DNA of 64,000 nt from Streptomyces sp. NBC_00390 (GCF_036057275.1 NZ_CP107945.1:4154001-4218000); one strand, 5' to 3'; positions 9,346 to 17,839 are shown, counted from the stretch's first letter. Made by a program: numbers and translations. The notes: generated by a model not told the origin, from the letters alone.

Positions 9346-9360
9346 CGGCTCCCCCAAGCT

Positions 9361-10128
9361 CTACCCGACGGGCTTCGCGTAGTGGAGATCCACTGTGCCC
9401 GAGTAGCCGGGAAGAGTCACCGCCTCGTGCTCGTCCACTTTCCAGCCCAGGCCGTACGCCTGCACATACAGCTGGTAGTTCTCGATGGCCGGCGACTGTC
9501 CGAGCGCCTTCTTGAGCGCCTTCCGGTCACCGACCGCGGTGATCTTGTACGGCGGCGAGTAGACGCGGCCCTGGAGGATCAGTGTGTTGCCCACACACCG
9601 CACGGCGCTGGTGGAGATCAGCCGCTGGTCCATGACGCGGATGCCCCGTGCACCGCCCTCCCACAGGGCGTTGACGACCGCCTGCAGGTCCTGCTGGTGG
9701 ATGACCAGGTCGTTGGCCTGCGGCTCGGGGTAACCGGGCGCCGCCCGGGCGTTCGGCGGGGCGTCGTTCAGTGTGACGGTCAGCCCCCCGCCCCTGATCG
9801 CCTCGGTGCCCGCCGCCTTCTCCAACGCCTTGAGCTTGGCGTCCTCCGCGCGGGTGGAGCCGTCGTCGCGCTGGGCCAGCGCGTCGACGTCCTCGCGCAC
9901 CGCCACCATCGATTCCTCGAGCGTGCCGTTCTTCTCGCTGCGCTGCCTGATCAGGTCGGAGAGCTTGAGCATCGAGGCGTCCGTCCGCAGATCGGTGCCT
10001 CTGGCCGTGTTGAAACTGGTCACGAAGATGAGGCCCGCGAGGGCGAAGACAGCAGCCGTCAGCAGCCGGACCGGCTTCCACCGTGATCGGCGGACCGGCC
10101 CTCCGGGGGAGTCGGCAGAATTGCTCAA
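9361..10128 (-). CDS. DUF881 family membrane protein
   Basis: A 255-residue protein with one N-terminal membrane helix (about residues 20-38) and an extracytoplasmic region with a predicted coiled coil (LIRQRSEKNGTLEESM onward), followed by a compact alpha/beta domain. The LTVTLNDAP and VNALWEGGARGIRVMDQRL segments are typical of the DUF881 family, which is found beside division genes in Gram-positive bacteria. The TTG at 10128 is preceded by AAGGG. It is divergent from crgA across 140 nt. A division-linked envelope role is suggested by context only. Confidence 0.85.
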   Translation of the reverse strand: MSNSADSPGGPVRRSRWKPVRLLTAAVFALAGLIFVTSFNTARGTDLRTDASMLKLSDLIRQRSEKNGTLEESMVAVREDVDALAQRDDGSTRAEDAKLKALEKAAGTEAIRGGGLTVTLNDAPPNARAAPGYPEPQANDLVIHQQDLQAVVNALWEGGARGIRVMDQRLISTSAVRCVGNTLILQGRVYSPPYKITAVGDRKALKKALGQSPAIENYQLYVQAYGLGWKVDEHEAVTLPGYSGTVDLHYAKPVG

Positions 10129-10268
10129 CGTACCCTTATCTCCTTCGGCGCCGAGGAAGGACTACGCTAACGGACGCCCGGGGGAGGCAGTGGCCCCCCT
10201 CGCTCCCGCCCCGGCGCCAGCCACAGTTCCCTGCGCGGTCACGCAGCGCATCGACAGGAGAGTCCCTC

Positions 10269-10523
10269 GTGCCGAAGTCACGTATCCGCAAGAAGGCCGA
10301 CTTCACGCCGCCTCCGGCGAAGCAGGCGGCGAACATAAAGCTGACGAATCGCAGCTGGGTCGCCCCAGTGATGCTCGCACTGTTCCTGATCGGGCTCGCC
10401 TGGATCGTTCTGTTCTACGTGACCGAGGGCAGCCTGCCGATCAAGAGCTTCGGCAACTGGAACATCGTGGCCGGCTTCGGCTTCATCGCGGCCGGCTTCG
10501 GCGTCTCCACCCAGTGGAAGTAG
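10269..10523 (+). CDS. crgA: Cell division regulator CrgA
   Basis: An 84-residue protein with a basic N-terminus (MPKSRIRKK) and two membrane helices (about 34-52 and 63-80), the size and layout of CrgA. In Streptomyces CrgA delays FtsZ-ring formation until aerial growth; in mycobacteria it links FtsZ with PBPs. GTG at 10269 is selected because the conserved PKSRxRKK start follows it and an AGGAGAG ribosome binding site lies 9 nt upstream. Monocistronic in appearance, facing the DUF881-sortase genes. Confidence 0.93.
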   Translation: MPKSRIRKKADFTPPPAKQAANIKLTNRSWVAPVMLALFLIGLAWIVLFYVTEGSLPIKSFGNWNIVAGFGFIAAGFGVSTQWK

Positions 10524-10776
10524 CCGCTCTGTAGCACGTCAAGCCCTGCCCTGAGTTATCCACACCGTTGTCCACAGCGGGGGAAAAGGTCTGACGATCT
10601 GTGGATAACTCTCCCGACGTTGACGCCGGTGTGACCGCATCGGCCATGCGCGTGAAGCGTCCCGCCCCTTGTCCGAACTGGGAAACCCCAGCTCAGCGAC
10701 GAGGGGCACGCTTGTTCCCCACAGCTTGCACAAGATCCGGCACACACTGTGGACAACTTTGGGGAAAGGCTCACGC
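10524..10776. other. DnaA-box cluster between crgA and the rhomboid gene
   Basis: This non-coding stretch holds four exact DnaA boxes: TTATCCACA at 10556-10564, TTGTCCACA at 10568-10576, TGTGGATAA at 10600-10608 (inverted) and TGTGGACAA at 10748-10756 (inverted). A weaker TTCCCCACA lies at 10715-10723. Every one of the four matches the Streptomyces consensus TT(G/A)TCCACA fully. The position is about 20 kb from oriC. Clusters outside oriC that titrate DnaA are known in S. coelicolor (H24, H69, D78), and this could be the equivalent of one of them; I cannot tell which. Confidence 0.85.
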
Positions 10777-11673
10777 TCAGGCGAGCGCGACGGATCTGGC
10801 GATCACGGCCACCAGAAGAACCAGCAGGGCTCCTGCGCAGACGGCTCCCTGCACCAGATTCCGGTGCGCGCGCGGCGCATGGACCAGACCCAGGGTGACC
10901 AGAACCCCGATGACCAGTCCGCCGATGTGGCCCTCCCAGGAGATGTTCTCCCGGGTGAAACTGAAGATCAGATTGATCGCGAGAATCAGGACGATCGGCC
11001 GCACATCCATTCTCGTCCGCCGTGCGATCACCAGCACCGCACCCATCAGGCCGAAGACGGCGCCCGAGGCGCCGAGCGACGGCTGGTTCTCCTCGGCCAG
11101 CAGATAGGCAAGGACACTGCCACCGAGACCGGACAGCAGGTAGACCGCGAGATAGCGCACACGGCCGAGCTCCGGCTCCACCAGCCTGCCCAGGAACCAC
11201 AGACCGAGCAGGTTGAACCCGATGTGCGGGACCTCTTCATGCAGGAACGTCGCCGTGATCAGGCGGTACCACTCGCCGTCCGCCACTCCGACGATCTCGC
11301 CGAGCTGCGGGTTGAAGGCGTATCCGATCAGCTCCGTCTCGGCCACGAAGCGCTGGCCGAGCGCGAGCACCAGGATGAACACCACGGCGTTGAGAGCGAG
11401 AAGGATCTTGGTGACGAACAACGGGTCGGCGCTCACCACGCCTCCCGCGAGCGTCCGCGGCCGGTTGGCACCCGGCGCGTGCCCCGTACCCGATCCCGTC
11501 CGCACACAGTCGGGGCACTGGAAGCCGACCGACGCACTGACCATGCAGTCCGTGCAGATCGGCCGCTCGCAGCGGGTGCAGCGGATGCCGGTCTCCTTGC
11601 CGGGGTGCCGGTAGCAGCCGGGCAGACCATGGGCGTCCTGCGGCTCCTGAGGACGGTCCGACGCCTGCTCCAT
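10777..11673 (-). CDS. Rhomboid family intramembrane serine protease with N-terminal zinc-finger
   Basis: A 298-residue protein. Residues 20-57 contain a B-box-like cysteine/histidine cluster (C20-x-x-H, C32-x-x-C35, C40-x-x-C43, C53-x-x-C56), a probable zinc site. The rest is a six- to seven-helix rhomboid domain with the nucleophile in GASGAVFG and the His in GHIGGLVIG. Rhomboids cleave within membrane helices. The ATG at 11673 follows GGGGAG at a suitable distance. It lies downstream of the cyclophilin gene on the same strand but is separated from it by a hairpin. Its substrate is unknown. Confidence 0.9.
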   Translation of the reverse strand: MEQASDRPQEPQDAHGLPGCYRHPGKETGIRCTRCERPICTDCMVSASVGFQCPDCVRTGSGTGHAPGANRPRTLAGGVVSADPLFVTKILLALNAVVFILVLALGQRFVAETELIGYAFNPQLGEIVGVADGEWYRLITATFLHEEVPHIGFNLLGLWFLGRLVEPELGRVRYLAVYLLSGLGGSVLAYLLAEENQPSLGASGAVFGLMGAVLVIARRTRMDVRPIVLILAINLIFSFTRENISWEGHIGGLVIGVLVTLGLVHAPRAHRNLVQGAVCAGALLVLLVAVIARSVALA

Positions 11674-11717
11674 GAGGTCTCCCCTCGATCTTCCGGGCCG
11701 GTGCGCGCTCACAACCT

Positions 11718-11749
11718 CGCCCCGTCCATCCTTACGGACGGACGGGGCG
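11718..11749 (-). terminator. Hairpin terminator after the cyclophilin gene
   Basis: Ten-base-pair arms (11718-11727 and 11740-11749) enclose a 12-nt loop. It lies 32 nt past the cyclophilin stop and before the rhomboid start. Confidence 0.7.
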
Positions 11750-11780
11750 AAAAGGTTCCCTTGAGGTAATCCGTCGCCGA

Positions 11781-12314
11781 TCAGCCCTCGCGGGTCTCGA
11801 CGACGACGGACTCGATCACGACGTCGTCGACCGGGCGGTCGGTGCGCGGGTTGGTCCGGGTGCCGGCGATGGCGTCCACGACCTTCTTGCCGGCCTCGGT
11901 GGAGACCTCGCCGAAGATGGTGTGCTTGCGCGTCAGCCAGGCGGTGGGCGCCACGGTGATGAAGAACTGCGAGCCGTTGGTGCCCGGACCGGCGTTGGCC
12001 ATGGCCAGCAGGTACGGCCTGTCGAACGCGAGGTCCGGATGGAACTCGTCCGCGAACTCGTAGCCCGGGCCACCGGTGCCGTTGCCCAGCGGGTCACCGC
12101 CCTGCAGCATGAAGCCGCTGATCACGCGGTGGAAGACCGTGCCGTCGTACAGCCTGTCCGTGGACCGCTTGCCGGTTGCCGGGTGGACCCATTCCCGCTC
12201 GCCCTTGGCGAGCTCCACGAAATTCTTGACCGTCTTGGGCGCGTGGTTCGGCAGCAGCCGGATCTCGATGTCGCCTTGGTTGGTCTTCAGGGTGGCGTAA
12301 AGCTGCTCGGCCAC
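11781..12314 (-). CDS. ppiA: Peptidyl-prolyl cis-trans isomerase (cyclophilin)
   Basis: A 177-residue cytoplasmic cyclophilin with no signal peptide. The active-site blocks are visible: the arginine in FHRVISGFMLQGGDP, the QFFITVAPTAWL segment and HTIFGEV. It isomerises X-Pro bonds during folding. The GTG at 12314 is preceded by GGAAGG. The gene matches the conserved ppiA that lies between gyrA and crgA in actinobacteria. Confidence 0.93.
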   Translation of the reverse strand: MAEQLYATLKTNQGDIEIRLLPNHAPKTVKNFVELAKGEREWVHPATGKRSTDRLYDGTVFHRVISGFMLQGGDPLGNGTGGPGYEFADEFHPDLAFDRPYLLAMANAGPGTNGSQFFITVAPTAWLTRKHTIFGEVSTEAGKKVVDAIAGTRTNPRTDRPVDDVVIESVVVETREG

Positions 12315-12587
12315 GATCTGCCTTCCGTAAGTCTTCTGTGACGGCTCACGATCCTTGCACGGAAGGACTGGTTACACAGAAAAGGCGCCGAGTCGCCGAC
12401 GCACCGGCGCGCCCCGCGCCGAATCGTGGCATCGTCGTCCGCAAGGTCCCGACATGACCCGGATGCCCGCCCCACATGCCGAGGCGGCCCTCAACGGGCA
12501 TGATTTTCAATCGGGTGGAAAGGCGAAAACTGTGCCCAACTGGGGATTAACCCCAGGCCCCAGAACGCCACCGAAGAGGAGGATCCC

Positions 12588-13259
12588 GTGACCCGCATGG
12601 ACAGCGTGCGCGCCGCGACCGATACGGCGAGGGAGAGCGTGCTGCACGCCGCGGAAGTGGTGGCGCCCTACGCCGGCACGGCCAAGGACCAGGCCACGCT
12701 TTATGCGCACGAGGCACGCGTACGCCTCGCACCAAAAGTTTCCCAGGCCGCTCAGCAGGCCCGTGTTCAGTACGACGCACGTGTTGCGCCGCATGTACCG
12801 CCGAAGGTCGACCAGGCTGCACACCGGGCTGCGGTACAGGCCCGGAAGGCCGCCCGTCAGGCGAGCGACTACACCGTTCCGCGTGTCGAGCACGCGGTGG
12901 CCGTCGCCAAGCCCGTGGGCGTCGAGGCTGCGGCCCGTTCAGGGGCCGCGCTGGCCGTACTGCGCGGACAGGTGACGGCCAAGGAGGTCAAGAAGCTGGT
13001 CAAGAAGCACGAGCGGCGCTCTACCGCCGGACGTGTCGCCAAGGGCTTTGTGCTCGTCGGCGTACTGGCCGGCGCGGCATTCGCCGCCTGGAAGTGGTGG
13101 GACAAGCAGGCCAACCCCGACTGGCTGGTCGAGCCGCCCGCCGCGACCGAGGTGTCCGCGCTGTCGTCCGTCGACGGCAGTCCGAAGGCGGGACTTGACC
13201 CCGAGGTGCAGGCGAAGCAGGACGAGGCAGAGGCTGGGGACCGCGACGACCGTCGCTGA
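12588..13259 (+). CDS. DUF5324-like Ala-rich protein with one membrane helix
   Basis: A 223-residue protein. Residues 1-140 are Ala/Val/Lys-rich and predicted helical, with recurring VAP and AAxxAR elements that suggest amphipathic helices or coiled coil. A basic region (KEVKKLVKKHERR) leads to a single membrane helix (GFVLVGVLAGAAFAAWKWW), then an acidic tail. The GTG at 12588 has a GAGGAGGA ribosome binding site. I place it in DUF5324 from memory of similar Streptomyces proteins. No function is known. Mycobacteria have the membrane protein CwsA near this position, but no similarity can be claimed. Confidence 0.8.
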   Translation: MTRMDSVRAATDTARESVLHAAEVVAPYAGTAKDQATLYAHEARVRLAPKVSQAAQQARVQYDARVAPHVPPKVDQAAHRAAVQARKAARQASDYTVPRVEHAVAVAKPVGVEAAARSGAALAVLRGQVTAKEVKKLVKKHERRSTAGRVAKGFVLVGVLAGAAFAAWKWWDKQANPDWLVEPPAATEVSALSSVDGSPKAGLDPEVQAKQDEAEAGDRDDRR

Positions 13260-13282
13260 CCGTGTGCCGTGCTCGTGGGCGG

Positions 13283-13315
13283 GCGCCGGGAGTGGTGAAA
13301 GACAGCTCCCGGCGC
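13283..13315. terminator. Bidirectional terminator between convergent genes
   Basis: Ten-bp arms at 13283-13292 and 13306-13315 lie in the 57-nt gap between the convergent genes ending at 13259 (+) and 13317 (-). Confidence 0.75.
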
Positions 13316-13316
13316 T

Positions 13317-13835
13317 TCACGCCGCGATGGTGTACGAGGCGCGGGCTGCGGAGGCGGTACGCCGTGCGGAGGCGCTAGGCCCTGCGGCCACACGGCGGGC
13401 GGGCTGGGCGGCGGGCGCGGTCGGGGCGGCAGGCGCCGAGGCTGCGGCGGAACCGGCGGCTGCGGCAGGAGCGGTGGCGGGGGCGGCTTCGGCAGGTTCG
13501 AAACTTTCCATCGCGTCGGCCTCGATCACGGGCAGCTGCCGGCCGGCGGGTGAGGCTCCGTGGGCCTCGGCACCGATGCGCTGCTTGATGGTCGGCGGCA
13601 GTGATCGTTCGCGCGGGGACGGCACCCAGCGTGTACTCGGACGCCTGCGCTGCGCCGGCACGGTTCCCCGGACGGCCTGAGGACGGACCTTGACCGGCTC
13701 GTCGGGCGTCCGGTCCGCGGGCTGTGCCGTGGCGATCGCGGCGGTCGCGGCAGTGGTGAGCCCCACCGAGGCAAGCAGAGCGAAGAACGCGGTGATGAAC
13801 GCGGTCCACAGATTCCTGACCTTGAAGGCGGCCAT
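13317..13835 (-). CDS. Secreted or membrane-anchored Ala/Pro-rich hypothetical protein (DUF6344-like)
   Basis: A 172-residue protein. Residues 5-35 form a signal-type hydrophobic segment (VRNLWTAFITAFFALLASVG). A basic/Pro region with the block RSLPPTIKQRIGAEAHGASP follows, then an Ala-rich low-complexity tail. The block resembles a family I recall as DUF6344 from Streptomyces. ATG at 13835 is preceded by GAGGGG. No enzymatic motif is visible. Single gene between tRNA-Ala and the DUF5324-like gene. Confidence 0.75.
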   Translation of the reverse strand: MAAFKVRNLWTAFITAFFALLASVGLTTAATAAIATAQPADRTPDEPVKVRPQAVRGTVPAQRRRPSTRWVPSPRERSLPPTIKQRIGAEAHGASPAGRQLPVIEADAMESFEPAEAAPATAPAAAAGSAAASAPAAPTAPAAQPARRVAAGPSASARRTASAARASYTIAA

Positions 13836-14025
13836 AACCCCTCACTTTCGGGTTGAGCGCTTTACATACCTTCCTCATGATGTGTACGCATCTCGAGATG
13901 TGGGGGAGCGACGCCGTCGCTGAACTGTTCTTCTGATCAACACCACTCGGACGGTCCAATCCAGAGCGCGACAGAGCCCTGGAGGCTGTACAAGAAGGGC
14001 CGGGGAAGAGGCCGGGAGAGACGAA

Positions 14026-14066
14026 AAGGGCGCTCCGCTCTGCTTCTCGCAGATCGGAGCGCCCTT
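14026..14066 (-). terminator. Terminator of tRNA-Ala
   Basis: A 12-bp perfect stem (14026-14037 with 14055-14066) lies 7 nt beyond the tRNA 3' end, followed by a T run on the minus strand. Confidence 0.85.
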
Positions 14067-14073
14067 GGCGCTG

Positions 14074-14146
14074 TGGAGCCTAGGGGAGTCGAACCCCTGA
14101 CATCTGCCATGCAAAGACAGCGCTCTACCAACTGAGCTAAGGCCCC
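14074..14146 (-). tRNA. tRNA-Ala (anticodon TGC)
   Basis: The 73-nt cloverleaf on the minus strand has acceptor arm GGGGCCT pairing with AGGCTCC, including the G3:U70 wobble that identifies alanine tRNA. It has a standard D-loop (AGCTCAGTTGGTAGAGC), a TTTGCAT anticodon loop (TGC) and the GGTTCGACTCC T-arm. The 3' CCA is not encoded, so it must be added by the Cca-type enzyme (see 49587-51053). Confidence 0.97.
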
Positions 14147-14336
14147 TGGACGGGTGCGTGCGACCGAGCGGAACGTGCCTCGGTCACCACCGCGCACAAG
14201 AGTACCGGGTCACCCCCGTAATCCTGCAAAAGGATTGGGACTCCAGTTGGGACTCCCGGTCGGCGACCACGCTCCGTAAGATGCACGACAAGGTTCGCGA
14301 CAGCGAAGCCGCTTGGGGAAGCGATGGGGAGACGCA

Positions 14337-14885
14337 ATGGATGCAGCGCAGCAGGAAACGACCGCAAGAGCCAGAGAACTGCAGCGCAGCTGGTACGGGG
14401 AACCCCTCGGAGCCCTCTTCCGACGGCTCATCGACGACCTGGGGCTGAACCAGGCCCGACTCGCCGCCGTACTCGGTCTCTCCGCCCCGATGCTCTCCCA
14501 GCTGATGAGCGGCCAGCGCGCCAAGATCGGCAATCCCGCGGTGGTCCAGCGGGTCCAGGCGCTGCAGGAACTGGCGAGCCAGGTCGCCGACGGCAGCGTC
14601 AGTGCCGTCGAGGCCACGGACCGGATGGACGAGATCAAGAAGTCGCAGGGCGGCTCCGTCCTCACCGGCACCAGCCAGTCGACCAGCAGCTCGGGTGCCC
14701 CGACGGTGCGCCGCGTGGTGCGTGAGATCCAGTCGCTGCTGCGCTCGGTCTCCGCGGCCGGAGACATCATCGATGCGGCGGACTCCCTCGCCCCGAGCCA
14801 CCCGGAACTGGCAGAGTTCCTCCGGGTGTACGGTGCCGGGCGCACGTCCGACGCGGTCGCCCACTACGAGTCGCACCAGAGCTGA
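14337..14885 (+). CDS. Helix-turn-helix DNA-binding protein paired with a Ser/Thr kinase
   Basis: A 182-residue cytoplasmic protein. Residues about 25-70 form a Cro/C1-type helix-turn-helix (LNQARLAAVLGLSAPMLSQL). A helical segment (about 75-105), a Ser/Thr-rich linker (TGTSQSTSSSG) and a C-terminal helical domain (VVREIQSLLRSVSAAGDIID) follow. ATG at 14337 is supported by GGGGAG five nt upstream. The Ser/Thr kinase gene begins 45 nt downstream on the same strand; the S/T-rich linker would be a plausible phosphorylation region. That is inference. No target genes can be named. Confidence 0.85.
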   Translation: MDAAQQETTARARELQRSWYGEPLGALFRRLIDDLGLNQARLAAVLGLSAPMLSQLMSGQRAKIGNPAVVQRVQALQELASQVADGSVSAVEATDRMDEIKKSQGGSVLTGTSQSTSSSGAPTVRRVVREIQSLLRSVSAAGDIIDAADSLAPSHPELAEFLRVYGAGRTSDAVAHYESHQS

Positions 14886-14930
14886 CCGAGGCAGACGCCT
14901 CGACGAGGAACCGGGAGCTGGCGCAGCACA

Positions 14931-16268
14931 ATGGGTGAGGTCTTCGCTGGTCGGTACGAACTGATCGACCCGATCGGGCGTGGTGGCGTGGGCGCGGTCT
15001 GGCGCGCCTGGGACCACCGCCGCCGTCGCTATGTGGCGGCGAAGGTCCTGCAGCAGAGCGACGCGCACACCTTGCTGCGCTTTGTCCGTGAGCAGGCACT
15101 GCGCATCGACCACCCTCATGTCCTGGCCCCGGCCAGCTGGGCCGCGGACGACGACAAGGTGCTGTTCACCATGGATGTGGTGAGCGGCGGATCGCTGGCG
15201 CATGTCATCGGCGACTACGGTCCGCTGCCTCCCCGCTTCGTCTGCACCCTGCTCGACCAGCTGCTGTCCGGACTTGCCGCGGTGCACGCGGAGGGGGTCG
15301 TGCACCGCGACATCAAGCCGGCCAACATCCTGATGGAGGCCACCGGAACGGGCCGGCCGCATCTGCGGCTGTCCGACTTCGGCATCTCCATGCGTAAGGG
15401 TGAGCCGCGCCTGACCGAGACCAACTATGTGGTGGGGACGCCCGGTTACTTCGCGCCCGAGCAGATGCTGGGCGCGGAGCCGGACTTCACCGCGGACCTG
15501 TTCGCGGTCGGCCTGGTCGCGCTGTATCTGCTCGAGGGCAAGAAGCCCGACTCCCAGGCCCTGATCGAGCACTTCGCCGCCTCCGGCACACCCGGTGCTC
15601 CTCAAGGCGTACCGGAACCGCTGTGGCAGGTCCTGGCGGGCCTGCTGCAGCCCGACCCGCAGGCGCGGTTCAAGACGGCCACAGGGGCGCGCAAGGCGCT
15701 CACGTCCGCGGTCGAGTTGCTCCCCGACCCCACCCTCGACGACGAGCCGGTGGAGATCTTCGACCAACTCGGCCCGCTGCCCGAAGGCTTCGGCCCGGGC
15801 GGCCCCGAGGTCTCGTCGGCCGCTCCCGAGCGGTCCGCGCCTCCCGCGCCCGTACCGCCGCCGTCGGAGACCGGCAGCTTCCATCTGCCGCCGCCGCAGC
15901 ACGCGGCCGCACACCACCCTCACCAGGCGGTACAGCAGCCCTACGCCGCGCAGCCGTCCACTCCTCCCGCCATGCCGCTCTCCACGGAGCCCACGCCCAC
16001 GCCGACTCCGACCCCCGTCCCTGCTCCCGTACCCGCGCATCCGGCTTCCCCCCATCAAGCACCGGTGCCCGGACAGCCCGCCTATGTGCAGAGCGCCCAG
16101 GGACCGCACGAACCGCCCTTCACTCATGCTTACACCGCTCAGGGCGGGCAGGTTCCACCCGCCACCGCGCAAAAGCGGCCGGGACCGCCCCCGAAGGTTG
16201 CGGTCCCGGTCCTGCTTGTCGCGCTGGTGTGCTTCGCGGTGGGCATCTGGGCGCTGACCCAGACCTGA
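14931..16268 (+). CDS. Ser/Thr protein kinase with C-terminal tail anchor
   Basis: A 445-residue Hanks-type kinase: glycine loop GRGGVGAVW, Lys38 (VAAKVL), H125-R-D127 and D149-F-G151 are intact, so it should be active. After residue 265 comes a long Pro-rich linker (PTPTPTPTPVPAPVPAHP) and a single hydrophobic helix at the very C-terminus (VPVLLVALVCFAVGIWAL) with only three residues after it. Unlike PknB it has no extracellular sensor domain, so its input is likely cytoplasmic or membrane-based. ATG at 14931 is preceded by GGGAG. It is probably co-transcribed with the HTH gene. Confidence 0.88.
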   Translation: MGEVFAGRYELIDPIGRGGVGAVWRAWDHRRRRYVAAKVLQQSDAHTLLRFVREQALRIDHPHVLAPASWAADDDKVLFTMDVVSGGSLAHVIGDYGPLPPRFVCTLLDQLLSGLAAVHAEGVVHRDIKPANILMEATGTGRPHLRLSDFGISMRKGEPRLTETNYVVGTPGYFAPEQMLGAEPDFTADLFAVGLVALYLLEGKKPDSQALIEHFAASGTPGAPQGVPEPLWQVLAGLLQPDPQARFKTATGARKALTSAVELLPDPTLDDEPVEIFDQLGPLPEGFGPGGPEVSSAAPERSAPPAPVPPPSETGSFHLPPPQHAAAHHPHQAVQQPYAAQPSTPPAMPLSTEPTPTPTPTPVPAPVPAHPASPHQAPVPGQPAYVQSAQGPHEPPFTHAYTAQGGQVPPATAQKRPGPPPKVAVPVLLVALVCFAVGIWALTQT

Positions 16269-16287
16269 TCCCGCACCGCCGAGGGTC

Positions 16288-16316
16288 GGGGCGGGCCCGG
16301 CTTCGGGCCGCGCCCC
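16288..16316. terminator. Bidirectional GC-rich terminator
   Basis: Arms at 16288-16299 and 16304-16316 (one bulge) and a 4-nt loop lie in the 89-nt gap between the convergent kinase gene and the membrane-anchored paralogue gene. Confidence 0.65.
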
Positions 16317-16357
16317 CTTACGGTCCGGCTGCGGGCCGCGCGACCCCTACGGCTCGG

Positions 16358-17839
16358 CTACTGGCCGGGCGGCCCGTACGGTCCGGACCCGTAGCCCTGG
16401 CCGGCACCCTGTCCGTATCCCTGCCCGTGCCCCTGGCCCTGCGCCGGCGGGTATCCATGGCCCGGCTGCGCGGCGCCTTGCCCGTACCCCGGTCCCAGAT
16501 CCTGCACATGGCCAGGACTCTGTCCCTGCACCGGGAACGGCACCGGTTCCACGGACTCGGGCGTACGGCGCCTGGCGAGCAGCACCCAGGCCCCGAGCCC
16601 GAGCACCAGCACGACCCCCGCGCCGATCCCTGCCGCGGCGACCAGCTTCATCGTGTCGCTCCTGGCCGCCTCCGGAGCGCTCCTGCCGCTGTCGGCCGCC
16701 TCCTGGTCGTCGTCGGTGACCTGGAAGTCCCCGGCGGGGCCCGCGTACTGAGGCCCTGGCTTCGCCTCGCCCTCGACGTTGACGCGCAGCGTCAACGGGA
16801 TCGGCTTCTTGCCGAAGGCCTCGGCGATCTCGGGGTTGAGCGTCACCGAGAGGTAGTACCAGCCGGCGAACCGCATGGCGTTGGTGCTGTCGGCGGAGGC
16901 GTAGCGGTTCTCGTAAGCCACCGGCGGCAGCGGATCGAGTGCGATCGACTTCTGCTTGCCGTCGTAGAAGACGCTCGCCTGGTTCTCGACGAACCCGCGC
17001 GCCGGATTGTGCAGGGACAGCGCGAGCGCGTTGCTGACGCTGCCGGTCCCGTCACCCGCTGAGCTGGTGCCCAGGTCGGCGCTGGCGAACAGCTGCTGCC
17101 CCCAGTCGACCGGCACCCGGTAGAACCGCGTCCGGCCGGGCGTGATCTCGTCCTGCCACTCGCCCACCTTGAGGCTTGTGGCGTCATGGAAGCTCGTGCC
17201 GCCCGCCCGCTTCTGCGGGCCGCCCGCGGGTGCCGCCGGCGAGGCGGACGGCCAGTTCTCGGGCGCCTGCGTGGCCTTGTCCCCCTTCACCTCCGGCTCG
17301 GAGCTGAAACGGATCTCCACGTCCCACGGCTCGGGTGTGGAGGTGGCGTCACTGGTCCGCTCCAGGAGCACGTAATAGGTCCCCGCCTCCTGGCAGTTGC
17401 TCTTGTCCTTGTCGATCCTCCGGCTCGCGTAGTCGGCGACCGGCCGGGCGTAGGTCGCGGTGCCGAACATGGCCGCACCCTCGCTGCACTGGGACCCCGA
17501 GCGGTCCTCGATGCTCACGGCGAGCTTGTCCGCGTAGGCGAACTTGGTGGCCAGTTTGGGTACGGCCACCGCGGAGACATAGGCGTTCGACTTGGCGTCG
17601 AGGTCGAGCCGGTAGTAGCGCTTCTCGCCCGGCTTGATCGTGTCCTTGTAGGTCGAGCCGACCGCCAGCTGCGGCCCGTCGCTGTTGACCGCCGCGCCCC
17701 GCACACTCTTCGCCTCGCTGTCGAAGACGTACGGGTTGGGCTCGCCCGCTGCCCACGCCTGCCCGGGCAGCGCCGCCACCGCACACACCGTCGCCATTCC
17801 GGCCAGCGTCACCCGGCCCCAGCCGCGCTGCCTCTTCAC
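16358..17839 (-). CDS. Secreted type I membrane protein, paralogue of the adjacent VWA protein (no VWA domain)
   Basis: A 493-residue protein. It has a signal peptide (to about residue 30, AWA-AG), two extracellular modules and a C-terminal anchor (VVLVLGLGAWVLLARRR) followed by a Gly/Gln/Pro-rich cytoplasmic tail with YGQG repeats. Module A carries DTIKPGEKRYYRLDLDAKS; module B carries TRFYRVPVDWGQQL. The same two modules occur in the same order in the adjacent VWA protein, so the pair arose by duplication. GTG at 17839 has a perfect AAGGAGG and overlaps the VWA gene's stop (GTGA), implying coupled translation. Module A resembles pre-peptidase-like beta domains, but I do not recognise a function. 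Confidence 0.85.
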   Translation of the reverse strand: MKRQRGWGRVTLAGMATVCAVAALPGQAWAAGEPNPYVFDSEAKSVRGAAVNSDGPQLAVGSTYKDTIKPGEKRYYRLDLDAKSNAYVSAVAVPKLATKFAYADKLAVSIEDRSGSQCSEGAAMFGTATYARPVADYASRRIDKDKSNCQEAGTYYVLLERTSDATSTPEPWDVEIRFSSEPEVKGDKATQAPENWPSASPAAPAGGPQKRAGGTSFHDATSLKVGEWQDEITPGRTRFYRVPVDWGQQLFASADLGTSSAGDGTGSVSNALALSLHNPARGFVENQASVFYDGKQKSIALDPLPPVAYENRYASADSTNAMRFAGWYYLSVTLNPEIAEAFGKKPIPLTLRVNVEGEAKPGPQYAGPAGDFQVTDDDQEAADSGRSAPEAARSDTMKLVAAAGIGAGVVLVLGLGAWVLLARRRTPESVEPVPFPVQGQSPGHVQDLGPGYGQGAAQPGHGYPPAQGQGHGQGYGQGAGQGYGSGPYGPPGQ

